Assembly (NCBI GenBank): GCA_026770025.1
Contig: JAMXDE010000015.1
Location: 1,550,001-1,614,000 of the forward strand
DNA length: 64,000 nt
Direction: 5' to 3'
DNA from: Craspedostauros australis
Taxonomy: Eukaryota > Bacillariophyta > Bacillariophyceae > Mastogloiales > Achnanthaceae
The first letter of the stretch is position 1; each line of letters begins with the position of its first letter. Under the pieces are notes generated by a model that saw only the letters and a list, made by a program, of their open reading frames with translations, was not told the DNA's origin and made no database searches. Both the position numbers and the translations under genes were made by a program. Shown here one piece after another: positions 18,901-27,898 of the stretch.

Positions 18901-20393
18901 AGAGGATGGGGGATGGAAGGATCGCTTTGCAATCCAGATGGATCTTTGTGAAGAAGCTGGAACAGGATGGGTCGACTCGATACAAAGCCAGATTGGTGGT
19001 GAAGGGCTATGAGCAGATTCCTGGAGTTGATTTCACGGAGTCTTTCTCACCTGTGGCGAGTGACACGACGATCCGGACGATGCTCGCAGTGTGCCTGGCG
19101 AATCCTGGATGGGTGATCGAAGCATTGGACGTGGAGGCAGCTTTCCTGAACGCGCACATCGAAGAGGAAGTGTACGTGGAGATTCCGGAAGGGTTCCTGG
19201 ACGGAGATCTCGAAGGCAAGGACAACTCCAGATACAGATCTGAACACGTGGCGAGACTGCTGAAAGCAGTGTACGGGACGGTGCAAGCACCAAGAGCATG
19301 GATGAAGACGTTTACCATTGCTCTGGTGCAGATCGGATTCGACAAGAGCCTCGCAGACCCATGTCTGTTCACTCTCAAACGCAACGGACGGGTGGCAGCT
19401 TTGGTCATTGTGTACGTCGATGATGCAGCCATCGGAGGAGAAGAGGATATCGTGGAATGGGTGAAGATGGAGATTGCAAAGAAATTCAACATCACGGATC
19501 TCGGTGAACTCACGAAGCATCTCGGAGTCTGGTATCGAAAGTTGACAGACTCGGATGGGAAGTGCCTGGAGGTGAACATGGATGACTTTGTAGGCCAGAT
19601 GATTGCGGAGTTCAAATCGCATCATGGCAAGCAAGTCAGATTCTTTGAAACACCTGCATACCCGTCCACCACGCTTGAGAAAGCGAAGGAAGGAGATCCA
19701 GAAGTGAATCGAAAGGGATATCGTTCCATTGTGGGCAAGCTCTTGTGGATGATGAAGAAGGTTGGACCAGAGTGTGCGAATGCAATCAGAGATCTTGCAT
19801 CCCATCTGGAGCACCCAACTGAGGCACATTGGAAAGCAATGGCAAGGGTCATCGGCTACATTGAAGCAGAGATCGCGAAGGAAGGAAAGTACGCGATCAA
19901 GCTGCGCAAGCCGCAGAAGATGATCGTCGAAGCCTGGAGCGACTCGGACTACGCAACCAACAAGGACAATCGTCGAAGCATATCCGGACACATCGTGACG
20001 GTTGGCGGTTGTCTGGTGAGCTGGCAATCGAAGACACAGAAGAGTGTGACTTTGTCGAGCACGGAAGCAGAGTACGTGTCCATGGCGCTCTGTGCGACGG
20101 AGTGCAAATTCGTGAAGATGCTCTTGGATGAGATGACTGGTCTGGATACAGACATTGTGCTGCATGCAGACAACACTGGCGCAATCTTCATGACCAGGAA
20201 CCAGCAGGTTGGAGTCAGGACCAAACACATTGATGTATCGAATCATTTCATCAAGGAGATGGTCCAGAGCGGAGAGATGGAAGTCAGATTTGTCCCATCA
20301 GAGATGAACTACGCTGACCCAATGACGAAGAACGTGAAAGAGAGCATTCATGAGAGACTTGTACCAGCAATCCGACAAGGAGCAATGAAGTAA
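15960..20393 (+). CDS. Copia B Gag-Pol polyprotein
   Basis: One open frame of 1477 residues, starting ATG at 15960. Domains in order are Gag, two CCHC knuckles (CTKCGKYGHKAADC and CFRCKKKGHKAKDC, about residues 238-282), protease (LADTGATCHV, about 325), GAG-pre-integrase (HRILGHPNERY), integrase (LDISGPY, RCDNAGEN, NGVVERGF), reverse transcriptase (YKARLVVKGYEQIPGVDF and VYVDDAAIGG near 1151) and RNase H (EAWSDSDYATN, STEAEYVSM). The C-terminal two thirds follow copia A almost motif for motif, while the linker between integrase and reverse transcriptase (about residues 770-910) is hardly conserved and very acidic. Confidence 0.95.
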   Translation: MTDSDGDEAKSIKIVKFDGEDFDEWLDVFMAIGAVKGYDEVLDGTLDVPPHNKPDMTKEEKQAMKMNKTAYSALLLSTDGLARSIVRDCKTDHQPKGDAVAALTALQDRYAPRDKADKVSKLNEFTTCTLNPPDEDPSQWMMRINRIVKELKDFGVTKSDDDCIAHVMVNLPESIYSELKTTLDRELNDGDLKWDTLRKSLIRFWKRKVGDEGGDGVGSANQAFTSQVGRRFGRYKGTCTKCGKYGHKAADCWAGQVNNDDSYLQRIKCFRCKKKGHKAKDCPEKNKSDGNNRSDGESGMFVGMSDLTCRNCGNSRDDGDEDKWLADTGATCHVVWKPDHIRNLRTAGRDTTVQVGDRTVVTPTHVGEFHGETVEGTKFVLKTVYVVPGFAHNIISIPIFLEKGCEIRGRRDTIEIGHSDMKNQMIFHREPGHGEADLYFLKCKPQPKLARAVMQAEKKGDSARKTVMDINRAHRILGHPNERYTKLTAAAAGWKLTGVWKSCEACAMAKAKAKGVRKMAMEKASKVADRLFLDISGPYKKTAKGSNYWLLVVDEFSRKKWSYFLKAKSQLAAKVKELVVKLDGTGLKVNAIRCDNAGENQSKLMRICDEHGIELEYTAPHTPQMNGVVERGFVTIRDSALALMLDAKMTSESQGMLWAEAVHTATRLNNLTVVEKGKGCPDEIFYGQTPRLYQNLTEWARIAYVKDPTKQPKMSPKATKAVMIGYADNHSGDTYRMYKLDTKKVILSRDVNWMEWHGSNLTDGVDIIDATKGATKAVTLESPVKSKTKPKSILREMDGIRVTGGAKRAKEVSIKGIPHVIPSDDDEEVIQGKTFDIDKEVGDGDMDNMYDILLDAGGPLVSDESEAKEDDDMISVDLDEQPVIPPRAKAEPRTKLDRERARLATWQPMTVDDIDDGKPNTRFKHGKILAVFNASLTSDPGLPKTLGEALSRPDCEEWKKAAMKEVENFRIRDCLAIMDRKRMGDGRIALQSRWIFVKKLEQDGSTRYKARLVVKGYEQIPGVDFTESFSPVASDTTIRTMLAVCLANPGWVIEALDVEAAFLNAHIEEEVYVEIPEGFLDGDLEGKDNSRYRSEHVARLLKAVYGTVQAPRAWMKTFTIALVQIGFDKSLADPCLFTLKRNGRVAALVIVYVDDAAIGGEEDIVEWVKMEIAKKFNITDLGELTKHLGVWYRKLTDSDGKCLEVNMDDFVGQMIAEFKSHHGKQVRFFETPAYPSTTLEKAKEGDPEVNRKGYRSIVGKLLWMMKKVGPECANAIRDLASHLEHPTEAHWKAMARVIGYIEAEIAKEGKYAIKLRKPQKMIVEAWSDSDYATNKDNRRSISGHIVTVGGCLVSWQSKTQKSVTLSSTEAEYVSMALCATECKFVKMLLDEMTGLDTDIVLHADNTGAIFMTRNQQVGVRTKHIDVSNHFIKEMVQSGEMEVRFVPSEMNYADPMTKNVKESIHERLVPAIRQGAMK

Positions 20394-20456
20394 GGCGGAC
20401 CAACACATCAGTGGAGACAAGAAACAAGTGTAAGAGCCATGATCAATCAGGATGGG

Positions 20457-21100
20457 TGTCGAGACAGACGGATTATTTTGGAAAATGTGGGACCGGGTTC
20501 GGTCGTCCAAAATGAGAATCTTGGATCCGTCATTGGCGAATGTGTGATTGATCGTGACTCTAAGTAGAAAATAATGGAGAACTCGGAAGAACATGGAAAA
20601 TTGAGATATGGGACCAAAATACGACTGACCAAGATCATGTGATGGAGTCTGGAGATCACATGATGAGATTCAGAGCCCATGTGATGGAGTCTGATGACTA
20701 TGTTATGTGACCTATCAACCATGTGTGAGAAACGAGCAACCATGCATGAGAAACAAGCAGATCACCAAGAGGCAAGACATCCAATCGTGCAGAAATATGA
20801 AGGCATGCCACTACACGGTGAACTGAGTAGAAATTGAAGAATGAAGTGGTTGATTCTGGTTGAGCAACTGCCAGAATGACAGGATAAGACGTGGTGAAAG
20901 GCGATGATGAATCGCACATCAAGATCCAGAAAGCAGATGAGATGGAATTGATCTCATAATGAGCAGACAGCAGAGCTGACAACAACACTGACAACCACAA
21001 CAATAACCACTATTAGTACAGACAACACAAACAAAAGACATCAATATTATCAGGGTCTACTGGGTCAGTGTTGGGCTATAAAGAGAGACCTGTTTCAACA
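20457..21100 (+). repeat. Copia B, 3' LTR
   Basis: The 644-bp partner of 15040-15683; the target duplication GCTGCC follows immediately. Confidence 0.93.
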
Positions 21101-21302
21101 GCTGCCAAGTCAAACCGAACCCAAGCGTGGCAGACGATGATGCCATCGGCCAGGCAACGGAGGGGACGTACGCAGTCTATTTCTCTACGTGTGTCTTGTT
21201 GGATTGACCGTCTCGTAATTGTAAACTCCCACGCGTCCTTCCACCCATCCGCGGTCGCATGCTTCTGCATGGCTGCGAGTATTAAGTGGTTGGGTACCAC
21301 CA

Positions 21303-22433
21303 TCACTCCTTGAGTCTCGTAAAATGCAGCAGCCTGCAGTCCAGCTCCTTGCCCCATCGCAGCGCAGAGTGCTCTTCATAGACGCGGTCGGACACGTCGG
21401 CAACATCCCAACCATGTTCCTTCGACTTTTCAAAAAGCAATCGATACGAATCGGGACATCGCTCTTGCAAACACAGGTATGCCTGGGTTGCGGGATGCGA
21501 TAGGTACGCCATGGTGCGCAAGAGCGGTTCCACCAACGACTGGGCAAAGATGACGTCCGTCCCGATGATGGTGTCAAATGCCGCTGGACGCAAGAGCGGA
21601 TGGGCCGCCTTGGCATCTTCTTCGTACTTGGTCCAATCCAACGCGACGGCGTCGATGCATGCAAGCGAATACATGGCTTGTTTGGATGGATTCCTTCTCG
21701 ATGCCTTGCTCATCTCATCGTCGCGGTTGCGTTTCAAATTGCTTTGCAGATTTCTCAGCACTGGATGACATTCCGTCATGACGACACGATGCGCGAGTCC
21801 CGATCGATGCAGAACTTGACCCGCCAATCCGCATCCTGCACCCACTTCGCAGACGTCGCCAAGCATCGTGTCGCTTTTGCTCGTTGCATGCTGCTGCTGC
21901 TGCTGCTGTAAGAAGAAGTATTCGCACAGCAAGTACGATGTTTCCCAGACGATGCCGCCAGTGTGCTCGCCGCAGGCACCTTCCAGATCTTGTTCGATGG
22001 TGATGCGTTGGGTGGTGAGGGATGTCACATCGCGATTGCGATCGCTTGTCACGTTGGATTCGCTGATGCGATACTGAATGAGCGGTGCATTGGCGAGGTC
22101 AAAGAAGATGGATGAAACATCCTGCTCTGCCTCTGCTTGCGTTTCCTGTGTTCTGTGGGATGCCATGAGTGTCTGAAAGCAGAGCGCGCTGTCATAGATG
22201 CCGCCAGCATTCTCGCCATCGGCATCGCCACTGGTGTTGCTCATTTTGGATGCTTCGACTTGCACGTTCCCACGGCTTCTGCCGAGCTTCCTCTTTTTAC
22301 TTGTGCGGATGTGGGCATCAACGGCAGCGTGGGTGCGAGCATGAGCATCAACGAGAGCACCTGCGACCTCTGCTGTCCTCGATTTCCTGGGAACCGATTT
22401 GTTCCTGCGATCCTTCCGCTTTTTGTTCGCCAT
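21303..22433 (-). CDS. METTL21-type protein lysine methyltransferase (Methyltransf_16)
   Basis: I take the ATG at 22433 (MANKKRKDRRNKS), giving 376 residues; the same frame is open about 170 codons further upstream but that part looks like untranslated DNA. The N-terminus is a Lys/Arg-rich stretch suited to a nuclear localisation signal. The catalytic half shows GGIVWETSYLLCEYF (about residue 160), the SAM-binding motif I VCEVGAGCGLAGQVL (about 190-205) with the following acidic strand end MTECHP, LDWTKY, and FDTIIGTDVIFAQSLVEPLL (about 287), the order and spacing of the METTL21 group that methylates lysines on chaperones and translation factors. A Gln run (CTG repeat near 21890-21910) interrupts the stretch before motif I. 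The exact substrate cannot be told. Copia B ends 202 bp beyond its stop codon. Confidence 0.8.
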   Translation of the reverse strand: MANKKRKDRRNKSVPRKSRTAEVAGALVDAHARTHAAVDAHIRTSKKRKLGRSRGNVQVEASKMSNTSGDADGENAGGIYDSALCFQTLMASHRTQETQAEAEQDVSSIFFDLANAPLIQYRISESNVTSDRNRDVTSLTTQRITIEQDLEGACGEHTGGIVWETSYLLCEYFFLQQQQQQHATSKSDTMLGDVCEVGAGCGLAGQVLHRSGLAHRVVMTECHPVLRNLQSNLKRNRDDEMSKASRRNPSKQAMYSLACIDAVALDWTKYEEDAKAAHPLLRPAAFDTIIGTDVIFAQSLVEPLLRTMAYLSHPATQAYLCLQERCPDSYRLLFEKSKEHGWDVADVSDRVYEEHSALRWGKELDCRLLHFTRLKE

Positions 22434-23319
22434 TGCGGTGGGTTGATCTCCGCCCACGTTTGCTGATGTGGTTGCTCCTGCGAATGGCGAGAATAACACT
22501 GTTGTTCTTGCCCGCACTTGCTCACGCTTGCTGAAGAGAGTTGTGAGGGTCGAACCTTGCACCGTCAGCGCATAGCAATGGGGCACGGTCAATGGACACT
22601 GCGGAGAGGTGGCGTTTGGATCTGCCATGGAGAGCGCGGTTGTGTTCTTTCCACCACGGAAACGAGCGTATTTTGTGTGGTTCTTAGCACGCAGTTTCGG
22701 TCGCCATGCAGACGCACACAAGTCCACGCTCGAAGTCCACACTCGAAGTCCAACTCCCTCCATGCTATCAACGACAATGTTGCCTATGAAGCGTTGGAAG
22801 CACTGTCCACCTGTGGTTTTATAGAGTGCACGATCAGTGCTCTGTACTATACTTGTGCCTACCCATGATAGAACTGAATAGACAAAAGTCGAGGAGAGGC
22901 GAGCAGAGCAGATTACCATGGCGGATGAAGGGATCAACGGTTCCAACAATTACATACACGTTGCTTTGCTTGATTGGCACGGATCCTCTTCTCCACTCGA
23001 CTTTCATGCATGCACATGCCATGGCATCACGAGCATACCATACGCAGTCGGAGAGAGAGAGAGAGAGAGAGAGACGTGTCATCTCCAAATCGAACAGCCT
23101 GCTCTCTCTCTCGACAGACCCAATGAAGGTTTAATACTATCTTCTAGATTCAATGAGGCTGACTACCTGATCTCTAGTCCTGGCATGCCTCAAATCTCCA
23201 TCTTTCGCCATTCCTGAGGAGGCGGACTTCCAGATTCCTTCGATTGCGATAGAGCAAAAGCAACGACGGATGGAATATGACAGTACGTTTCTGGAGTGCG
23301 CCCCGCCGCTTGTCACTCT
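22434..23319. other. Intergenic region between the methyltransferase and LRR gene 1
   Basis: This holds the 5' flank of the methyltransferase gene and the 3' end of LRR gene 1. A GA microsatellite lies inside it. Overlapping frames of 60-115 codons on both strands carry no recognisable domain. Confidence 0.4.
23050..23074. repeat. (GA)n microsatellite
   Basis: An uninterrupted GA run of about 25 bp. Confidence 0.95.
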
Positions 23320-26300
23320 CTAGGGGACGCAGACATCATTTCGTTCGCAACACCGTGTGCAGCATGCGCACTCGGTCTCCGGAGGCAGGACGCCGTTGCC
23401 TGGTTCCTTGCAGTCTGAACTAAACAAAGAGAATTGGAATGATCCATCGCAGAACACTTCGGTGAGGTTGCCTGTGATCGAGTTCCCCTCCAATCGAAGG
23501 CTGTACAATTTCGTCAGATTCCCCCATTGGGGCGGGACCTCCCCGATGATGGAGTTTCCTGAAACGGAGACGGCACCAAGCTGGGACAGATCACCAATCT
23601 CAGATGGCAACGCGCCTGTGAGCCCATTGTCGTCGAGGTAGAGTTCCTCCAGTACCAACAACCTCCCGAGCTCTGATGGGATTTCCTCCCCGATGAAGTT
23701 GGAGCTGAGATCGAGAAGTCTGAGACTCGAAAGGTCTCCATATTCCGTCGGGATCGCACCAGATATCTCGTTAGATGAGAGGTTGAGCTCCTCAAGCCAA
23801 GCCAGCTTTCCAATTTCTGTGGGGAGGAACCCCGAGATGTAATTGTCGGAGCAATCGAAGATGGTCAAGTTTTCGAAAAGAGCAATCTCAGAGGGAAGCT
23901 GGTAAGCGTCCACGTTTGAGTCTGAGAGCATGATGGAGGCGACGCAGCCCTCGGCGTCGCATTGGATGCCTACTTCTTCTTCCCCATTCCACCATTCGCA
24001 AACGGATGAAGGCGACAACACAGGAGCAGTCGTGTCCCAACGCCCAAAGAAGGTGGTGGCATAGTAGAACACAGCCAAGGCGTATCGCTCCACGACCACC
24101 TCATCTGTTGTATTGGCAAGGTCGAGATCGAAGCTGTCGACATCTGCCAACCAGTACAGGGCACGGTATTGCGGGCTTTCGATATCATTGAACACCAACG
24201 GGTCCGTAGAGATTGGATCGCCCTGCAGATGTGGTTTCAATATGGCGAGTATGTTGTTCATCTTCTCGGCATTCACAATGCGACACTCTGTCACAGTGCT
24301 GCAGCAGTTGCCCATGGCATCGCAGCAGTTCGAGCAGCAGGAACATGTCGTTTCTGCTGGAATCCCACCATCGTCAGTGGCAACGCAATCTGAGTAGAAG
24401 TCAATAAGGTTGGGATGCAAGCCTGAGCAAAAGATTGGATTCAGGTTGCCCTGCAACCCGGTGTCCTCGACACGAAGACTCCGCAGGTTGGTAAGCTGGC
24501 CCCACTCGGTTGGGACTGTCCCATTGAATCCGTTCTGAAAGATCTGGAGGTTGGTCAGGGCTTGCATCTTACCGACCTCGGTCGGAAACACGCCTGTCAG
24601 GGAGTTTCTGGAGATATCCAGCAACTGAAGTAATTGCAGGTTGCCAATCTCGGACGGAAGCGTACCGGTGAAACCAACTGTATCAAATCGAGCTTCCGTC
24701 AAGTTGACCAGGCGGCCGATCTCCGTGGGCATGGGGCCGGACATTGGGAGGAAGGCTATCGCGAGTTCCATCAAGTTTGATAACAGACCAATTTCGGTTG
24801 GCAGCGTTCCACTGATGACGTTGTTGTTGATGTGCAAGCTGGTGAGCTGTTCAAGGAGGAAGAGCTCTTTCGGAATGGTGCCAGTCATGAAGTTGGACTC
24901 AAACTTTGCTTCGGTCACCCTGCCAGCTTCGTCACACGAACCAATGCCGCCGAAGGTGTCAGCACTGACATCACGCCATTCGCATACGCTGCTCTTGGTA
25001 AGAAAGTTGTATTTGTTCCCCCACTTGTCCTCGCCTCCAGTCGTATAGTACAGAACGGCAAGTGCGTAGCGTTCGAGGAGCTCGGGTAGAGGAGCGGACA
25101 TCATGTTAATACCTGCGGTGTCTTGATTTGCGAGCCAATCCAATGCTCTGTACTGTGTGGTGGATCGGTCCTCCAGTACGTTGCGCCCAGTGTTTGCCGG
25201 TTCACCTTCCAGGATCTGCGCCAGACGATCGACGAGCATGTCGAATTCTGCGGTCTGCGGTGTGAAGGTCGGGCTCGGTGATGCGATGGGAGCTGCGGTT
25301 GGTGCCGACGTCACGAGAGATCTGTTGTCGGCATTGGAGGAGTTGCCGCCTGATAGCGCCACGCCAATTCCAGCGCCGATCCCTGCCAGCACCAAAGCGA
25401 CGATGATGCCAATGCACGTCCTGCGCCTGCTTTGACTGCCGGAGTTGCCGTTTTCGTCGTCCTTCGTGACCTCCACCGCTTCGGCGGTGACAACTGCGAC
25501 ACTCGGGACCGTGCTGCCGCCATTGCGCGTTTTCTCCATGCGCATGCGTTCCTGTAACTTCGTCTCCATGCGCTCCTGTAACTGCGTCTCCATGCGCTCC
25601 GCGAACTCCTTCTCGAGACGCTCCTTGACACGATCCGCCACGTCCTCTTCGGTTGGAGCCAGCTGGGCTGTGATGAGGGTGGCATTAGTGTCACTGTTTT
25701 CGGTGTGGTCCGTGGTGAAGACGGAGACGTCGGAAGGCCTGGTTTGGTGCACCTCCGAGACCGGTGGCGCGTGAGATGGATCCGCGGAAAAGGTGGAGGC
25801 TGTGGGTGGGCGCAAGTTGTCGACAATTGCAACGGCGCCTGGTTGGCTCGGGACGGTCTGAGGCGGGTCATCCGTTGGCTGCAATAGCTCCTCGTCATCC
25901 TCCTCCTCCTTCGTTTCAACTGAGTTGCGACTGGGCATGGCGGCCCTGCTGGGATTGGAACCCCGTTGCGACGGCCGCGTGCCTCTGGGGTATCCAAGCT
26001 TGCTCCTCTCGTGGATGCCTGTGCCACCGGCGGTCCGTGTGCCAATCAATGCCTCGGTGGTCCTGAGGGACGTAGGGATAGCCCCGACCTTCTGCGAAAT
26101 CGTGTACGCTGCATTGGACGAATTGGACGCATTGGAAGCTTCGATGTCTTCCATTGATGCGTCGACGCCAGAAACTGACACGGCTCCTGGTCGCAGCAGT
26201 GGTGGCGGCGGAACGACTGATGCTGATCCTGACACTCGCAACTGCATTGTATTGCGTTGCTCCGATCCAATGGGGGAGAAGAATCCGCTGGAGACGGAGG

Positions 26301-26574
26301 ACACGCTGCTGGGTGAGACCAGACCAGCAGGACGTTGCGCTCCAGCCTTCGCCTTTGCCTTGGCATCATCGTCGGCGGTGGAGTTGGTCCTGGTCGGTGC
26401 ACCGCTGCGACGTTGTCTAACTCGGTCTCGACCGATGCGGACCTCCCGGCGGTGGGCTGCAGGCTTTCTGTCGTCAGCAACACTGGAGGCGCCATCGTTG
26501 TCTTCCTTCTCCATCACGTCATTGCCTTCCTTGTCATCGCCAGGGCTCCTTGGTGGTGGCTTCTGGTCGTCCAT
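23320..26574 (-). CDS. LRR receptor-like membrane protein 1
   Basis: 1084 residues from the ATG at 26574; the open frame continues upstream only with a GTG, and the paralogue at 48292 starts at the same MDD. The N-terminal 380 residues are polar and probably disordered and cytoplasmic, ending in a charged helical stretch (repeats of ERMETQLQERME type). A single membrane helix follows (TCIGIIVALVLAGIGAGIGV, about residues 383-405). The rest is two similar lobes. Each has a helical cap with YRAL-WLA, RYALAVxYY and SSVCEW, then five to seven LRRs of plant type (LPTEIG, NLTxLxxLxLxxN, G-IP), and a Cys-rich close (PAETTCSCCSNCC; PPETECACCTRCC). The two-lobed build implies an internal duplication. 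A sensing or adhesion role at the cell surface is inference; no kinase domain is present. Confidence 0.85.
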   Translation of the reverse strand: MDDQKPPPRSPGDDKEGNDVMEKEDNDGASSVADDRKPAAHRREVRIGRDRVRQRRSGAPTRTNSTADDDAKAKAKAGAQRPAGLVSPSSVSSVSSGFFSPIGSEQRNTMQLRVSGSASVVPPPPLLRPGAVSVSGVDASMEDIEASNASNSSNAAYTISQKVGAIPTSLRTTEALIGTRTAGGTGIHERSKLGYPRGTRPSQRGSNPSRAAMPSRNSVETKEEEDDEELLQPTDDPPQTVPSQPGAVAIVDNLRPPTASTFSADPSHAPPVSEVHQTRPSDVSVFTTDHTENSDTNATLITAQLAPTEEDVADRVKERLEKEFAERMETQLQERMETKLQERMRMEKTRNGGSTVPSVAVVTAEAVEVTKDDENGNSGSQSRRRTCIGIIVALVLAGIGAGIGVALSGGNSSNADNRSLVTSAPTAAPIASPSPTFTPQTAEFDMLVDRLAQILEGEPANTGRNVLEDRSTTQYRALDWLANQDTAGINMMSAPLPELLERYALAVLYYTTGGEDKWGNKYNFLTKSSVCEWRDVSADTFGGIGSCDEAGRVTEAKFESNFMTGTIPKELFLLEQLTSLHINNNVISGTLPTEIGLLSNLMELAIAFLPMSGPMPTEIGRLVNLTEARFDTVGFTGTLPSEIGNLQLLQLLDISRNSLTGVFPTEVGKMQALTNLQIFQNGFNGTVPTEWGQLTNLRSLRVEDTGLQGNLNPIFCSGLHPNLIDFYSDCVATDDGGIPAETTCSCCSNCCDAMGNCCSTVTECRIVNAEKMNNILAILKPHLQGDPISTDPLVFNDIESPQYRALYWLADVDSFDLDLANTTDEVVVERYALAVFYYATTFFGRWDTTAPVLSPSSVCEWWNGEEEVGIQCDAEGCVASIMLSDSNVDAYQLPSEIALFENLTIFDCSDNYISGFLPTEIGKLAWLEELNLSSNEISGAIPTEYGDLSSLRLLDLSSNFIGEEIPSELGRLLVLEELYLDDNGLTGALPSEIGDLSQLGAVSVSGNSIIGEVPPQWGNLTKLYSLRLEGNSITGNLTEVFCDGSFQFSLFSSDCKEPGNGVLPPETECACCTRCCERNDVCVP

Positions 26575-26702
26575 CACGGTGGCGTCTAACAAGGGGAGTT
26601 CAGTGGAGTTTAGCGGAGTTGAGTCGAGCGAAGTGGAGTTCTGTCCTTCGTCGTTGGTGGTGGAGTTCTGTCCTTCGTCGTTTATGCTGGAGGTCGTCAC
26701 CG

Positions 26703-26705
26703 TCG

Positions 26706-26737
<32 letters not shown>

Positions 26738-26738
26738 G
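26703..26738. repeat. (GTT)n microsatellite
   Basis: About twelve GTT units just upstream of LRR gene 1; on the gene strand they read AAC. The LRR gene 2 copy has only a short broken AAC stretch at the matching site (near 48187-48212). Confidence 0.9.
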
Positions 26739-26937
26739 GTGTTGGTGTTGTGGGATGAAGAATCTTCTCATCTCAATTGTACCGGAGCCACAACCAAATG
26801 CGTTCTCTGGAGGGTTCTTGGCGCTTTGCACGAGCTTTGTTGGGTTGCTGAAGGTTTTTGGAGAATTCTGCGTTGTTGTGTGTTGTTGTTTCGTCCTTCC
26901 GTGGTTAGACTGGCAGCATCCAGGGTCAGCGCTAATC

Positions 26938-26958
26938 GGTCTTGACCCGAACATCACC
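26938..26958 (-). promoter_or_regulatory. 21-bp block perfectly conserved upstream of both LRR genes
   Basis: On the gene strand it begins GGTGATGTTCGGG and ends GTCAAGACC. The flanking DNA of the two paralogues has drifted, but this block is unchanged, so it may be a regulatory or initiation element. Function is inferred from conservation only. Confidence 0.45.
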
Positions 26959-27266
26959 GGCACCCACAAGTCGCTCGTTACGCGCGCAGGCTGCACCATA
27001 CATCAAAGATGTTTGAGTCCAAACACGATCAGGGACGAAAGAGAAGCGTCCCAAGGACTTCACTTTTCCCTTCCTACTTGAACACACCACCGTATCGACA
27101 ATTGTTTGGCCCAAATGACACACAAACAGACGCGGTTCCAATTGTAAATGCACAGTTAGAGTTGAAGTTCACTTAAGAACACACGACTGGAAACTTGAGT
27201 GTGTCCCATGTCGTTCCTTGAAAATCAGTTTGGCGCGAAAACTTCAACTACGACATCAGCAAAATC

Positions 27267-27821
27267 GGGTCACTTCTAGACATAATTGACTGGTTGATAC
27301 AGCCGACCCATACGACTCCAGGGCATCATCCGCAGGAAGAAGACGGGACACACAGCGGGAATGCAAGCCATGTGCATCACCCCGCAATGGAGACCCAAAC
27401 TTAACGGTTATAACGGCCACACTAGGGCCACATCCCTAAGTAAGGACAATTCGAACCATGTGCGACAACGGCCATTTGATGGCAATGCGGAGCTCACAAA
27501 ATGATCGCCCGCGGCGACAAAATCGACACACAAACAAAAACTCAAAAACACGGAATGCGCTATCGATGACACCAATTGCAAACCCATCAGAGAAGATGCA
27601 ATCGGATAGTGAAGCCGGACCAAGACCCGCTTCGAGCAAATGAGAAACGAAGGAGGTCGAACACGAGGAGATTGAGGAGCCTGCAAGAGAAAGGAGAAAG
27701 AGAGAAGAGAAACAACAAGCAGAGAAGCGATGCGACAAGCAACAACCGAAACGCGCACAATTTGGAAAATACGAAAGAATTGTCACACTCCTCGCTTCGG
27801 ATAACGCTTCCTGCAACGCTT
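27267..27821 (+). repeat. Split direct repeat A1
   Basis: A 555-bp repeat starting GGGTCACTTCTAGAC at the left end of the element; its partner A2 lies at 35523-36077 at a constant offset of 8256 bp. Confidence 0.93.
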
Positions 27822-27898
27822 GCTCAGGGGTAACCTAGCAACAACACAACGCCTTCTACACCACTTCACGCCTTTCACCTTCTTCTTGAGTCCTCACC

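Larger units (their letters stand above)
15040..21100 (+). mobile_element. Ty1/copia LTR retrotransposon B, looks whole and young
   Basis: LTRs of 644 bp (15040-15683 and 20457-21100) begin TGTCGAGACAG and end GTTTCAACA, and flank a single plus-strand gag-pol frame. GCTGCC precedes the element (15034-15039) and follows it (21101-21106), a 6-bp target duplication. I noticed no difference between the LTRs and the element looks whole, pointing to a recent insertion. The polyprotein is clearly related to that of copia A, but the LTRs are unrelated except for the inner end (GAGACCTGTTTCAACA), so this is a separate family of the same lineage. Orientation is opposite to copia A. Confidence 0.95.
26575..27266. 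other. Upstream region of LRR gene 1, duplicated upstream of LRR gene 2
   Basis: Read on the minus strand, this DNA aligns by eye with about 47760-48291 upstream of LRR gene 2, including a perfectly shared 21-bp block. It carries the GTT repeat and the 5' untranslated region and ends exactly at the tyrosine-recombinase element, beyond which the homology resumes at 36290. Confidence 0.75.

Noticed and set aside
19047-20246. 399-codon minus-strand frame opposite copia B
   Set aside because: It is the antisense shadow of the reverse transcriptase and RNase H region, which is plainly coding on the plus strand.
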